This document shows, in pieces, positions 54,283 to 64,000 of a DNA stretch of 64,000 bases. Every line of letters begins with the position of its first letter. Within the stretch, counting starts at the first letter, position 1. The DNA is from Caulobacter sp. CCH9-E1 (GTDB taxonomy: Bacteria; Pseudomonadota; Alphaproteobacteria; Caulobacterales; Caulobacteraceae), in assembly GCF_001556515.1 (NCBI RefSeq), contig NZ_LSJA01000038.1:1-64000 (forward strand). The letters run 5' to 3'. The position numbers and the translations under genes are program-made. The notes under the pieces were generated by a model. That model made no database searches. It was not told the DNA's origin and saw only the letters and a program-made list of their open reading frames with translations.

Positions 54283-55674
54283 ATGACCGTCCCCGTCTTA
54301 CAGCCCGTTCGGCCGCGCGCCGCCGTGATCCTGGCGGCCGGCCAGGGCACGCGGATGAAGTCGCCGACTCCCAAGGTGCTGCACAGGCTGGCGGGGCGGA
54401 CCCTGCTGGACCACGCCATCGACGCGGCCGAGGGCCTGGGCTGCGAGCGGATCGTCGTCGTGGTCGGCGCGCACAGCCCTCAGGTCGGCGAGGCCGCGCG
54501 CAAGCGCCTGGGGCCGAACGCGACCGTGGTCCAGGACCCGCCGCTGGGCACCGGCCACGCCGTGCTGGCGGCCAAGGACGCGCTGGCGGACTTCGACGGC
54601 GACGTCGTCGTCACCTATGCCGACTGCCCGCTGACCACCGCCGGGGTGATCGCGCCGCTGTTCGACCAGATCACCGGCGGCGCCCATGTCGCGGTGCTGG
54701 GCTTCGAGGCCCACAACCCGACCGGCTACGGCCGCCTGATCCTGGCCCCCGGCCACGTGCTGCTGCGCATCGTCGAGGAGAAGGAGGCCGACCTCGCCAC
54801 CCAGCAGGTCAAGCACTGCAACTCCGGCGTCCTGGCCGCGGACCGCGCCGTGCTGTTCGACCTGCTGGCCAATGTCCGCAACGACAACGCCAAGGGCGAA
54901 TACTACCTGACCGACGTCGTCGGCCTGGCCCACGACCGCAAGCTGGTCACCCGCGCGGCCTTCGCGCCGGAGGCCTCGGTGCAGGGCGTCAATTCGCAAG
55001 GCGAGCTGGCCGCCGCCGAGGCCGTCTGGCAGAGGGCCCGCCGCCACGCCCTGATGGTCGAGGGTGTCAGCATGCCCGCGCCCGACACCGTTCACCTGTC
55101 ATGGGACACCAAGATCGCCGGCGGGGCGGTGGTCGAACAGTTCGTGGTCTTCGGTCCGGGCGTCAGCATCGAGAGCGGCGCGGTGATCAAGGCCTTCAGC
55201 CACCTGGAAGGCGCGCGCGTCGGCGAGGGCGCCCTGATCGGCCCCTACGCCCGCCTCCGCCCCGGCGCCGAGATCGGCCCCGAGGCCCACATCGGCAACT
55301 TCGTCGAGGTCAAGAAGGTCAAGGTCGGCAAGGGCGCCAAGGCCAACCACCTTTCCTATCTGGGCGACGGCTCGATCGGCGAGAAGGCCAACATCGGCGC
55401 GGGCACGATCTTCTGCAACTACGACGGCTTCGAGAAGTTCGAGACCCATGTCGGCAAGGGCGCCTTCATCGGTTCCAACAGCGCCCTGGTCGCGCCCGTG
55501 CGGGTCGGCGACGGGGCCATGACCGGCTCGGGCTCGGTGATCACCAAGGACGTCGAGGACGGGGCGCTGGCCCTGGCGCGTCCCGAACAGACCATCAAGG
55601 CAGGGTGGGCGACCAAGTTCCGCGCCCTCAAACAAGCCCAAAAAGATAAGAAGAAGGACGCGAAGACGAAATGA
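54283..55674 (+). CDS. glmU: Bifunctional GlmU: GlcNAc-1-P uridyltransferase / GlcN-1-P acetyltransferase
   Basis: A 463-residue enzyme making UDP-GlcNAc for peptidoglycan and LPS. The N-terminal nucleotidyltransferase has [20 protein letters not shown]. The C-terminal left-handed beta-helix has hexapeptide repeats ([20 protein letters not shown]) and acetyl-CoA motifs ([19 protein letters not shown]). The ATG at 54283 is preferred; the longer upstream frame is not coding. Overlaps rpiA by 4 bases. Confidence 0.97.
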   Translation: MTVPVLQPVRPRAAVILAAGQGTRMKSPTPKVLHRLAGRTLLDHAIDAAEGLGCERIVVVVGAHSPQVGEAARKRLGPNATVVQDPPLGTGHAVLAAKDALADFDGDVVVTYADCPLTTAGVIAPLFDQITGGAHVAVLGFEAHNPTGYGRLILAPGHVLLRIVEEKEADLATQQVKHCNSGVLAADRAVLFDLLANVRNDNAKGEYYLTDVVGLAHDRKLVTRAAFAPEASVQGVNSQGELAAAEAVWQRARRHALMVEGVSMPAPDTVHLSWDTKIAGGAVVEQFVVFGPGVSIESGAVIKAFSHLEGARVGEGALIGPYARLRPGAEIGPEAHIGNFVEVKKVKVGKGAKANHLSYLGDGSIGEKANIGAGTIFCNYDGFEKFETHVGKGAFIGSNSALVAPVRVGDGAMTGSGSVITKDVEDGALALARPEQTIKAGWATKFRALKQAQKDKKKDAKTK

Positions 55675-56357
55675 GCAGCGCCGACGATCAGAAGCGCGCC
55701 TCGGGCGAGGCCGCCGCGCAACTCGTTGAGAACGGCATGGTGGTGGGCCTGGGCACCGGCTCGACGGCCGCCTGGTTCGTCAAGGCGCTGGCCGCGCGCA
55801 AGCTGAGCGACATCAAGGGCGTGCCGACCTCGGACGCCACCGCCGCCCTGGCGCGCGAGCTGGGCATCCCGCTGGTCGCGCTGGACGACGTCAAGACGAT
55901 CGACCTGACCGTGGACGGCGCCGACGAGATCGGACCGGGCCTTAGCTTGATCAAGGGCGGCGGCGCGGCCTTGCTGCGCGAGAAGCTGGTCTGGGAAGCC
56001 TCGACCCGCTGCGTCGCGATCGCCGACGCCGCCAAGCGCGTGCCGGCCCTGGGCAAGTTCCCGCTGCCGATCGAGGTCGTGCGCTTTGGCCACGTCCACA
56101 CCGGCCATCGCCTGGCCGACATCGCCGCCGAGTTCGACCTGCCGCCGCCGCGCCTGCGCACGGCCGAGCGGGGCGTCGTCGTCACCGACGGCGGCAACCT
56201 GATCTACGACATGGCCTCGGGCCGCATCGACGAGCCGGCGGCGCTGGCCACGGCTCTGAAGAGCGTCACGGGCGTGGTCGACCACGGCCTGTTCCTCGAC
56301 CTCGCCGACGAGGCGCTGGTCGGCACGGACGAGGGCGTGGTGCGCCTGGTTCCCTGA
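55671..56357 (+). CDS. rpiA: Ribose-5-phosphate isomerase A
   Basis: A 228-residue isomerase interconverting ribose-5-P and ribulose-5-P. Motifs: [45 protein letters not shown] and [19 protein letters not shown]. Coupled to glmU by an ATGA overlap. Confidence 0.96.
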   Translation: MSSADDQKRASGEAAAQLVENGMVVGLGTGSTAAWFVKALAARKLSDIKGVPTSDATAALARELGIPLVALDDVKTIDLTVDGADEIGPGLSLIKGGGAALLREKLVWEASTRCVAIADAAKRVPALGKFPLPIEVVRFGHVHTGHRLADIAAEFDLPPPRLRTAERGVVVTDGGNLIYDMASGRIDEPAALATALKSVTGVVDHGLFLDLADEALVGTDEGVVRLVP

Positions 56358-56398
56358 CGTCTTACATAGAGCCCCACGCTTAGGTTCGGAGGCCGGTG

Positions 56399-57799
56399 AT
56401 GGCTGACTACGACTATGATCTCTTCGTCATCGGCGCGGGCTCGGGCGGCGTGCGCGCAGCCCGCCTGGCCGCCATGAGCGGCGCCAAGGTCGGCGTGGCC
56501 GAGGAGTACCGGGTCGGCGGCACCTGCGTGATCCGCGGCTGCGTGCCCAAGAAGTTCATGGTCTACGCCAGCGAGGTCACCAGCCAGCTGAAGACAGCCA
56601 AGGGCTATGGCTGGACGTTCGAGGACGCCAAGTTCGACTGGAAGAAATTCCTGCACGACAAGGACGTCGAGATCGCCCGCCTGTCGGGGATCTACGTCAC
56701 CAACCTTCAGAAGGCTGGCGCGGATCTGCTCCACGGCCGCGCCCAGGTCGTCGACGCCCACACCGTCGAGGTGCTGCCCAAGGATGGGTCCGACGACGCG
56801 GGGACCTATACCGCCCGGAAGATCCTGATCGCCACGGGCGGTCGTCCGGTGAAGCCGGAGTTTCCCGGCGCGGAGTTCGGCATCACCTCGGATGAGGCGT
56901 TCCACCTGCCGACGCTGCCCAAAAGCATCATGATCGTCGGCGGCGGCTATATCGCGGTCGAGTTCGCCGGCATCTTCGCGGGGCTGGGCGTCGAGACGAC
57001 GCTGCTCTATCGCGGCGCCAACATCCTGCGCGGCTTCGACGACGACGTCCGCGCCCACCTCGCCGACGAGCTGGGCAAGCGGGGCGTCAAGGTCGTGCTG
57101 GGCTGCTCGCACACCCGCATCGAAAAGCAGGAAGACGGCGCGCTGCTCAGCGTCCTGAACAACGACCTGACCTTCGAGACCGAGGCGGTGATGTTCGCCA
57201 CCGGCCGCGAGCCCTACGTCCAGGGCCTGGGCCTCGAGAAGGCGGGCGTGAAGCTGAACGAGCGCGGCGCCATCGCCGTGGACGCCTATTCCAAGACCAA
57301 TGTCGACAGCATCTGGGCTGTCGGCGACGTCACCGACCGGATCAACCTGACGCCGGTGGCGATTCGCGAGGGCGCGGCCTTCGCCCAGACCGAGTTCTAC
57401 GACAACCCCACGACCTTCGATCACGACATGGTCGCCTCGGCGGTGTTCTCGCAGCCGCCGGTCGGCGCGGTCGGCATGAGCGAGGCCGAGGCGCGGCACG
57501 CGTTCGGCGCGGTCGACATCTATCGCTCGGTGTTCCGTCCGATGAAGATCACCTTCTATGGGGGGCAGGAGCGGTGCCTGATCAAGCTGGTGGTTAAGGC
57601 CGACGACCAGAAGGTCGTGGGCGTTCACGTGGTGGGCCCTGACTCGCCCGAGATCATCCAGATGGCCGCCATCGCCGTGAAGATGGGCGTGACCAAGCCG
57701 CAGTGGGACTCCACCTGCGCCGTGCACCCCACGCTGGCCGAAGAGCTGGTGACGATGCGCGAGAAATACGTGCCAGTCGAAGTCGGCGGGGTGGGATGA
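56399..57799 (+). CDS. gor: Glutathione-disulfide reductase
   Basis: A 466-residue pyridine-nucleotide disulfide oxidoreductase. FAD motif IGAGSGGVRAARLAA. Redox Cys43 and Cys48 (GGTCVIRGCVPKK). NAD(P) motif VGGGYIAVEFAGIFAGLGVE. C-terminal catalytic His in CAVHPTLAEE. Reduces GSSG with NADPH. The ATG at 56399 is preferred to the GTG at 56396. Confidence 0.95.
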   Translation: MADYDYDLFVIGAGSGGVRAARLAAMSGAKVGVAEEYRVGGTCVIRGCVPKKFMVYASEVTSQLKTAKGYGWTFEDAKFDWKKFLHDKDVEIARLSGIYVTNLQKAGADLLHGRAQVVDAHTVEVLPKDGSDDAGTYTARKILIATGGRPVKPEFPGAEFGITSDEAFHLPTLPKSIMIVGGGYIAVEFAGIFAGLGVETTLLYRGANILRGFDDDVRAHLADELGKRGVKVVLGCSHTRIEKQEDGALLSVLNNDLTFETEAVMFATGREPYVQGLGLEKAGVKLNERGAIAVDAYSKTNVDSIWAVGDVTDRINLTPVAIREGAAFAQTEFYDNPTTFDHDMVASAVFSQPPVGAVGMSEAEARHAFGAVDIYRSVFRPMKITFYGGQERCLIKLVVKADDQKVVGVHVVGPDSPEIIQMAAIAVKMGVTKPQWDSTCAVHPTLAEELVTMREKYVPVEVGGVG

Positions 57800-59031
57800 C
57801 TGAGGCGGGCGTCCTGCCGGACGCTGCGGAGCGCCGCACCCGCTGGCTGGGCGGCCTCGCTGTCTTCATGATGGTGATGACGCCGCTGCTGGGCTACCTG
57901 GCGCCCAAGCAGTTCGCCGCTTTGCTCAGCCTCGTCGGCCTGCTGGCCGCGCCGGGCCTCTTCCGATCGCGGCCGCCGCTCTTGCCCATGTTCGCCCTGG
58001 CGCTGCTGGCGCTGTGGTCGCTGATCAGCCTGAACTGGACGCCGGCCCTGCCGGATCCGGCGAGGCTCAAGAAGTTCGGCGCGGTCGAGAGCTTCACGGC
58101 CTTCAAGCTGTTCCTGCAACTAGGACTCTATGGCGCCGCGGTCGCCATGCTGGGCCAGATGTCGACGCGCTCGACGCGCTTGGCGTCCCGGGTGATGCTG
58201 GCCTGCGCCGCGCTGCTGGCGCTGGTCACCTGCCTGGACGGCGTGCTGGGCGCCAAGATCTATCAGGCGGTCCGCCAGGCCAGCGGCGATCCCCTGACGC
58301 CCGATCTGGCGATGGTGAAGGTGTCGATGGGGACCTATCCGCTGGTCCTCCTGCTGTGGCCCTGCGCGCGCGTGCTGGGCGCCTCGACCCTCAAGGGGCG
58401 CAACAGCCTGACGGCGATCCTGTTCGTGCTGGTCCTGGTCGGCGCGCACCTGACGGGCGCGGACGCCCCGGTCGTCGCCCTGCTGCTGGGCGGGCTGGTC
58501 TGGCTGGGCGTGCGGTTCATCGGCAAACCCGTCGTACGGGTCCTGATCCCGCTGGTCTCCGCGGCCTTCATCTTCGCGCCGATGGCGATGCTGTGGGGCC
58601 AGAAGTCAGGCTTTGTCGCCTGGCTGCATGCGCTGGTTCCGCCCTCGTGGGATCATCGCCTGAACATCTGGGCCTTCGCCACCGACCGCATCCTGGAGCA
58701 CCCGATGCGCGGGTGGGGGATCGACGCCAGCCGCACCTTTGGCGCGGCCATCCCGCTGCACACCCATAACGCGCCCCTGCAGATCTGGCTGGAGCTGGGC
58801 GCGTTCGGCGCGGCCATGGCGGCCGCCTTCTACGCCTGGATCCTGTATGGCGTCCTGAGCTGGACCGAAACGAACCGGCGCGACGGCGCCATGGCGGCCG
58901 GCGCGGCGGTGTCCTATCTGGTGGTCAGCGGTTTCAGCTTCGGGGTCTGGCAGGAGTGGTGGCTGGCCCTCGGCGCTTTGACCGTCATCGCCTGCGGCGT
59001 TGCGCAAAAATCCAGCGCTTCGTCGCGATAG
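57796..59031 (+). CDS. O-antigen ligase/polymerase-like membrane protein
   Basis: A 411-residue protein with about ten to twelve membrane helices and the Wzy_C signature region [15 protein letters not shown] followed by [14 protein letters not shown]. It would ligate or polymerise a surface polysaccharide at the periplasmic face. Start overlaps the gor stop (ATGA). The partner genes are not in the window. Confidence 0.83.
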   Translation: MTEAGVLPDAAERRTRWLGGLAVFMMVMTPLLGYLAPKQFAALLSLVGLLAAPGLFRSRPPLLPMFALALLALWSLISLNWTPALPDPARLKKFGAVESFTAFKLFLQLGLYGAAVAMLGQMSTRSTRLASRVMLACAALLALVTCLDGVLGAKIYQAVRQASGDPLTPDLAMVKVSMGTYPLVLLLWPCARVLGASTLKGRNSLTAILFVLVLVGAHLTGADAPVVALLLGGLVWLGVRFIGKPVVRVLIPLVSAAFIFAPMAMLWGQKSGFVAWLHALVPPSWDHRLNIWAFATDRILEHPMRGWGIDASRTFGAAIPLHTHNAPLQIWLELGAFGAAMAAAFYAWILYGVLSWTETNRRDGAMAAGAAVSYLVVSGFSFGVWQEWWLALGALTVIACGVAQKSSASSR

Positions 59032-59143
59032 CGCGATAACGAAATTCCTCATCTGGCCGGATCGGCGCGCATCGATCGCACGATTTTGCCTTTCGGTTCC
59101 ATTCGCGGTATCTACGCCGCCCCTTGTTGCTGTTGAGCCTGTC

Positions 59144-60523
59144 ATGACCGCCCGCTGGACCCCCGCCGCCTGGAGAGCCAAACCCGCCAAGCACATCCCC
59201 GCCGACTATCCGGACGCGGGCGCTGTAGAGCGGGTCGAGCAGACGCTGCGCCAGATGCCGCCGCTGGTCTTCGCCGGCGAGGCGCGCCGCCTGAAGAGCC
59301 TGCTGGGCGATGTCGCGGAGGGGCGGGCCTTCCTGCTGCAGGGCGGCGACTGCGCCGAGAGCTTCAAGGAATTCCACGCCGACAATATCCGCGACACCTT
59401 CCGCTTGATCCTGCAGATGGCGGTGGTGCTGACCTTCGCCGGGGGCAAGCCGGTGGTGAAGGTGGGCCGCATCGCCGGCCAGTTCGCCAAGCCGCGCTCG
59501 GAGCCGACCGAGGTCCAGGGCGACGTGACCCTGCCGTCCTACCGCGGCGACATCATCAACGGCATGGACTTCAACGAGGCCGAGCGGGTTCCCGATCCCG
59601 ACCGCCTGCTGAAGGCCTACGGCCAGTCGGCCGCGACGCTGAACCTGCTGCGCGCCTTCGCCAGCGGTGGTTACGCCGACCTCTACAACATCCACCGTTG
59701 GACCCTGGGCTTCGTCGGCGACAGCCCGCAGGGCGCGCGCTATCGCGAACTGTCCGAGAAGATCTCCGAGGCCCTGACCTTCATGGCGGCCGTCGGCGTC
59801 ACGCCCGACACCCAGCCCGACCTGCGTCGCGTCGAGTTCTTCACCAGCCACGAGGCCCTGCTGCTGGGCTTCGAGGAAGCCATGACTCGCGTCGATAGCA
59901 CCTCGGGCGACTGGTACGACACCAGCGCCCACCTGCTTTGGATCGGCGAGCGCACCCGTCAGCTGGACGGCGCCCACGTCGAGTTCATGCGCGGCGTGAA
60001 GAACCCGATCGGCCTGAAGTGCGGCCCGACCATGGAGGGCGACGACCTGCTGCGCCTGATCGACGTCCTGAACCCGAACAACGAGCCGGGCCGCCTGACC
60101 CTGTACGGCCGCTTCGGCTCGGACAAGATCGCCGATCGCCTGCCGCGCCTGATGCGGGCGACCAAGAGCGCCGGCCGTTCGGTGGTCTGGGCGACCGACC
60201 CGATGCACGGCAACACGCTGAAGGCCTCGACCGGCTACAAGACCCGCCCGTTCGACCGGATCCTCTCCGAAGTGAAGAGCTTCGTGGAAATCGCCCAGTC
60301 CGAGGGCGTGCACCCCGGCGGCGTCCACCTGGAGATGACCGGCCAGAACGTCACCGAATGCCTGGGCGGCGCCCGCGCGGTCTCGGAGACGGAGCTCGCC
60401 GACCGCTATCACACGCACTGCGACCCGCGCCTGAACGGCGAGCAGGCGCTGGAACTGGCCTTCCTGGTGGCCGAGAAGCTGAAGGCCGCTCGCGACGACC
60501 AGCGCCGCCTGGCCGCGGGCTAG
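59144..60523 (+). CDS. Class II 3-deoxy-7-phosphoheptulonate (DAHP) synthase
   Basis: A 459-residue type II DAHP synthase, first step of aromatic amino-acid synthesis. Motifs: [55 protein letters not shown] and [18 protein letters not shown]. The start at 59144 is preferred; the frame upstream overlaps the previous gene. Confidence 0.95.
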   Translation: MTARWTPAAWRAKPAKHIPADYPDAGAVERVEQTLRQMPPLVFAGEARRLKSLLGDVAEGRAFLLQGGDCAESFKEFHADNIRDTFRLILQMAVVLTFAGGKPVVKVGRIAGQFAKPRSEPTEVQGDVTLPSYRGDIINGMDFNEAERVPDPDRLLKAYGQSAATLNLLRAFASGGYADLYNIHRWTLGFVGDSPQGARYRELSEKISEALTFMAAVGVTPDTQPDLRRVEFFTSHEALLLGFEEAMTRVDSTSGDWYDTSAHLLWIGERTRQLDGAHVEFMRGVKNPIGLKCGPTMEGDDLLRLIDVLNPNNEPGRLTLYGRFGSDKIADRLPRLMRATKSAGRSVVWATDPMHGNTLKASTGYKTRPFDRILSEVKSFVEIAQSEGVHPGGVHLEMTGQNVTECLGGARAVSETELADRYHTHCDPRLNGEQALELAFLVAEKLKAARDDQRRLAAG

Positions 60524-60585
60524 AGAACGGCGCTATCTGGCGTCGTCCGTCCCGGGACGATAGCTTCCTCTTGGGGAGGAAGCGC

Positions 60586-61497
60586 ATGGATTTGCAGGAT
60601 GCGGCGCGCCGCGCGCTGATCGGGGGCTTGGCGGCGACGGCGCTGCCCACTGGCGCGGCCCACGCCTTCCAGCGGCCTAGCGCCGATGACGCCGATCCGC
60701 TGCGCTATCTGGACGCCGCCAATCGCCTGACCGTCCAGGCCTTCGTCAACGGGCAGGGGCCCTTCGCTTTCCTCGTCGATACGGGGGCGACGACCTCTGT
60801 GATCTCCACCGAACTCGCCGATCAACTGGGTCTGGCGCGTCGGGAGAGCGGGCGGCTGCACAGCATCGCCGGAGCCCAGGCCGTGAGCATGGTGCGCGTC
60901 TCGAGCCTCTCGGTGGGCAAGCGCGAACGCCGCGACATGCTCGTCGCCGTCTTGCCGCGCGCCCAGCTGCGCATGGATGGAGTGCTCGGATTGGAGTGGC
61001 TGGGCCAGGCCAGCCTGCTGCTCGACTTCGGACGGCGGCGCATGGTCGTGGGCGAGGCCTTGCCGATCCCGGACGAACAGACGGTGATCGTGAAGTCCAA
61101 GCTCCTGCGCAGTGGCCTCATCCTCATCGACGCCTCGATCCCGAGCCACCGGGTCATCGCCTTCATTGACAGCGGCTCGACGACAACCGCCGGCAACATC
61201 GCCCTGCTGGAGGCCGCGCGCCGCGGAAACGGGCTGGTGGGCGGCCTGGGGCCGTCCGAGCTGGTCAGCGTGACCGGTCAGGTCCTGCAGGGGCGTTCGG
61301 CCGTGCTCTCGAGCCTCACGCTCGGGCCCATGACGCTGCGCAGCCTGCCTATCGTGATCGGGCCGATCCACACCTTCGAATATTGGGGGCTGCAGGACCG
61401 TCCGGCCCTCGTGATCGGCGCCGACGTGCTTAGAAACTTTGACAAGGTCGCGTTGGATCTGAGGCGAAACGAGGTGCGGTTCCGGATCGGCCGATGA
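60586..61497 (+). CDS. Two-lobed retropepsin-like aspartyl protease
   Basis: A 303-residue protein with two aspartyl-protease motifs, FLVDTGATTSVIS and AFIDSGSTTTAGN, about 140 residues apart, each followed by a Leu-rich hydrophobic core. It looks like a tandem duplication of the retropepsin-like fold in one chain. The N terminus (ALIGGLAATALPTGAAHAF) is a likely signal peptide. The ATG at 60586 has GGGGAGGA upstream. Substrate unknown; periplasmic proteolysis is inferred. Confidence 0.82.
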   Translation: MDLQDAARRALIGGLAATALPTGAAHAFQRPSADDADPLRYLDAANRLTVQAFVNGQGPFAFLVDTGATTSVISTELADQLGLARRESGRLHSIAGAQAVSMVRVSSLSVGKRERRDMLVAVLPRAQLRMDGVLGLEWLGQASLLLDFGRRRMVVGEALPIPDEQTVIVKSKLLRSGLILIDASIPSHRVIAFIDSGSTTTAGNIALLEAARRGNGLVGGLGPSELVSVTGQVLQGRSAVLSSLTLGPMTLRSLPIVIGPIHTFEYWGLQDRPALVIGADVLRNFDKVALDLRRNEVRFRIGR

Positions 61498-61593
61498 CGG
61501 CAAACCCGGAACGGCGTTCGTTTTGCGATGCGGCGAACGGCCGCTTGACCGCTCGCCCGGCGCTCTCCAATGGTTGTTTGAAGGGAGAGCAGA

Positions 61594-63384
61594 ATGCGTT
61601 TGCGCCAGAAGATCCGTCGAGAGGTCAAGTTCCTGAAGGGGTTGGTCCGGACACTCAAGCGCGTGAACTCCATTGCTCCCGACAGCGCCAATCTGATCTG
61701 CGACGACATCGAGGCGGCCGTCGACAAGTGGAGCGATCGCCCGGCCATCACCTTCGAAGGCAAGACGATCAGCTACGCCGAGCTGGACGCCATGGCCAAC
61801 CGCTACGCCCACTGGGCCAAGGGGCAGGGGCTGACGCGCGGGCAGACGGTCGCGCTCTTCATGCCCAACCGCCTGGAATATTTCGCGGTCTGGTACGGCC
61901 TGACCAAGGTTGGGGTCGCCACGGCCCTGATCAACAACCAGCTGACCGGCGCGGCCCTGGCTCACTGCCTGAACATCTCGCAGGCGCTGCATTGCATCGT
62001 CGATCCCGAGACCTCGCCCTGCTTCGAGGACGTGAAGGGCCGCCTGGAGCGCCATATGCAGCAATGGGTGCTGGGCCCGGTCCACGGCGAGCAGCGCGAT
62101 CTGGTCAAGGCGCTGAAGAGCTGCAGCCAGCTGCGGCCAGACCGCGTCACCGCACGCGAAGGCATCACCGCCCGGGACACCGCGCTCTACATCTTCACCA
62201 GCGGCACCACCGGCATGCCCAAGGCCGCGCGCATCACGCACATGCGCGCCCAGCTCTACATGCGCGGCTTCGCCGGCTCGACCGGGGCCAAGGAGAGCGA
62301 CCGCATCTATGTGACCTTGCCGCTCTATCACGCCACCGGCGGTCTCTGCGCCCTGGGCGCGGCCTTCCTGAACGGCGGTTCGATCGTGCTGCGCAAGAAG
62401 TTCTCGACCAGCCATTTCTGGCCCGAGGTGGTCGCCGAGAACTGCACCATGTTCGTCTATATCGGCGAGCTATGCCGCTATCTGGCCAACCAGCCCGAAC
62501 ACGAGCTGGAACGCGCCCACAAGATCCGGCTGATCTTCGGCAACGGCCTGCGGCCCGACGTCTGGGACGACATGCTGGACCGCTTCAAGGTCGGCGAGGT
62601 GCTGGAGTTCTACGGCGCGACCGAGGGCAATGTCTCGCTGTTCAACTTCGACGGCCGACGCGGCGCGATCGGGCGGGTGCCAGGCTACCTGCGCAGCAAG
62701 TTCAACATTCGCGTCGTCAAGTTCGACGTCGAGACCGAGACGCCCGTGCGCGGCCCCGACGGCTGCTGCATCGAGTGCGCGCCCGGCGAGGTCGGCGAGT
62801 GCATCGGCCATATCGCCAATGACGCCCGCTCGAACTTTGTCGGCTACGCCGACAAGGCCGCTACCGAGAAGAAGGTGCTGCGCGACGTCTTCCAGAAGGG
62901 CGACTCGTGGTTCCGCACCGGCGACCTGATGCGGGTGGACAGCGACGGCTACATCTATTTCGTCGATCGCATCGGCGACACCTTCCGCTGGAAGGGCGAG
63001 AACGTCGCCACCAGCGAGGTGGCCGAGCGTCTGGCCGCCGTCGAGCACGTGCTCGAGGTCAATGTCTATGGGGTCCCGGTCGGCGACCTGGACGGCAAGG
63101 CCGGCATGGCCGCGCTGGTCACCGATCCGCAATTCGATCTGGCGGCCTTCGCCCAGCATGTCGACGAGCACCTGCCCAGCTATGCGCGGCCGATCTTCCT
63201 GCGGCTGCAGCAGGCGATCGAGACGACCGGGACCTTCAAGTATCGCAAGGTCGACCTGGTCGGCGACGGCTTCGACCCGACGCGGACCAAGGACCCGCTG
63301 TACTTCCGCGATCCGAACAAGGGCTATGTGAAGATCACCAAGGCGGTCTTCACCAAGCTCCAGGCGGGCGGCTACAAGCTGTAG
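61594..63384 (+). CDS. Long-chain acyl-CoA synthetase (FATP type)
   Basis: A 596-residue AMP-forming ligase. The P-loop-like motif is [18 protein letters not shown]. Other motifs: [38 protein letters not shown] and [19 protein letters not shown]. Closest in pattern to the fatty acid transport protein (SLC27) subgroup. It would activate long-chain or very-long-chain fatty acids. Confidence 0.92.
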
Positions 63385-63548
63385 GCCTGGGCTCGCCGCC
63401 CCAGGCTGTCGCCCGATCTGCCGTTACGTCATGTTGCGGTGCGATTGAATCGCGCCGGCGTCATGGCTATATGGCGGGAGCTGATCGTTGGGCCTTGTGT
63501 GTGGCGGCCCTAAATATCTCATCCAATCAAAGGGATAGACACTCCGCC

Positions 63549-63905
63549 ATGCTGCTCACCATGCTGAAGGCTAAGCTGCACCGCGCCACGGTGACCCAGG
63601 CCGACCTCGATTACGAAGGCTCGATCGCCATCGATCGCGATCTGCTGGACGCCTCGGGCATCCTGCCGAACGAGCAGGTCGACGTGCTGAACATCACCAA
63701 CGGCGCCCGCTTCACCACCTACGCCATCGAGGCTCCGCGCGGCTCGAAGGTCATCGGCGTCAACGGCGCGGCCGCGCGCCTGGTGCAGAAGAACGACCTC
63801 GTCATCGTCGTGACCTACTGCCAGATGCCGGCCGAAGAGGCGCGCAACTACGCCCCGACCGTCGTGCTGCTGGACGAAGGCAATCTGATCAAGAAGGCGG
63901 CCTGA
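63549..63905 (+). CDS. panD: Aspartate 1-decarboxylase
   Basis: A 118-residue pyruvoyl enzyme making beta-alanine for pantothenate. The self-cleavage site is Gly24-Ser25 in [15 protein letters not shown]. Other landmarks: [19 protein letters not shown] and [16 protein letters not shown]. Normal length. A possible promoter lies in the 160 bases upstream. Confidence 0.96.
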
Positions 63906-63908
63906 CGC

Positions 63909-64000
63909 ATGGCCCGCCGCCTGGCCCTCGTCGCCATCGCCGCCGCGGGCCTTTCGGCCTGCTCGGCGAAGCTGCCCGCCGACATCGACGAGGCCGTCCT
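63909..64000 (+). CDS. Lipoprotein gene, 5' part (runs off window)
   Basis: Opens with an ATG 3 bases after the panD stop. Encodes MARRLALVAIAAAGLSAC, a lipoprotein signal ending in the lipobox LSAC, then SAKLPADIDEAVL to the window edge. Function cannot be told. Confidence 0.6.
   Translation, partial: MARRLALVAIAAAGLSACSAKLPADIDEAV

Noticed and set aside
60520..62415. 631-codon open frame on the minus strand
   Set aside because: Antisense to the retropepsin-like and acyl-CoA synthetase genes; no domain.

Overview
This is a chromosomal window from a high-GC alphaproteobacterium, almost certainly a Caulobacter or a close relative. The evidence is the DUF2336 protein, a full-match CtrA box, the soluble globin-coupled chemoreceptor, the many TonB-dependent receptors, and the general codon use. 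There is no rRNA operon, CRISPR array or intact insertion sequence. One tRNA gene is present (tRNA-Val, CAC), with a decayed integrase fragment beside it.

Layout. 1-8 kb is a DNA-repair neighbourhood: the 5' part of a UdgX-type gene and its radical-SAM partner, HU, a small very acidic protein, a three-domain LigD, Ku and a type IB topoisomerase. 8-18 kb holds a ThiO-like oxidase, an acyl-CoA dehydrogenase, a TonB-like protein, a lytic transglycosylase behind a CtrA box, a CaiB/BaiF CoA transferase, an Rnk-like protein, a hybrid histidine kinase, a DUF2336 protein and a NUDIX hydrolase. 18-21.6 kb is a compact MCE/Mla-type lipid transport operon (permease, ATPase, MlaD, lipoprotein). 21.8-32.4 kb carries a haem-globin chemoreceptor, a LacI/MFS/esterase sugar locus with a perfect operator-like palindrome, a WYL-regulator/GST pair, a D-2-hydroxyacid dehydrogenase and an SDR/DUF3429 pair, with a large nested palindrome between two convergent genes.

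32.6-38.4 kb is an ECF sigma / FecR / STN-type TonB receptor cell-surface signalling set followed by a PhoD-type phosphatase, which suggests regulated uptake linked to phosphoester use. 38.5-53.1 kb is an iron-acquisition block: three TonB receptors, two AraC regulators, two PepSY membrane proteins with small DUF3649, DUF3325 and unnamed partners, and a fur operon. Four related 17-bp Fur-box-like sites share the pattern TTGAGAAnnnnTCGCAA and each sits in a promoter region. No siderophore biosynthesis genes are seen, so the block looks made for taking up foreign siderophores. It contains a truncated DUF2218 gene and ends at the tRNA-Val/integrase relic, which hints at past island insertion.

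53.5-64 kb is core metabolism: gph, glmU, rpiA, gor, an O-antigen-ligase-like protein, class II DAHP synthase, a two-lobed retropepsin-like protein, a FATP-type acyl-CoA synthetase, panD and the start of a lipoprotein gene.
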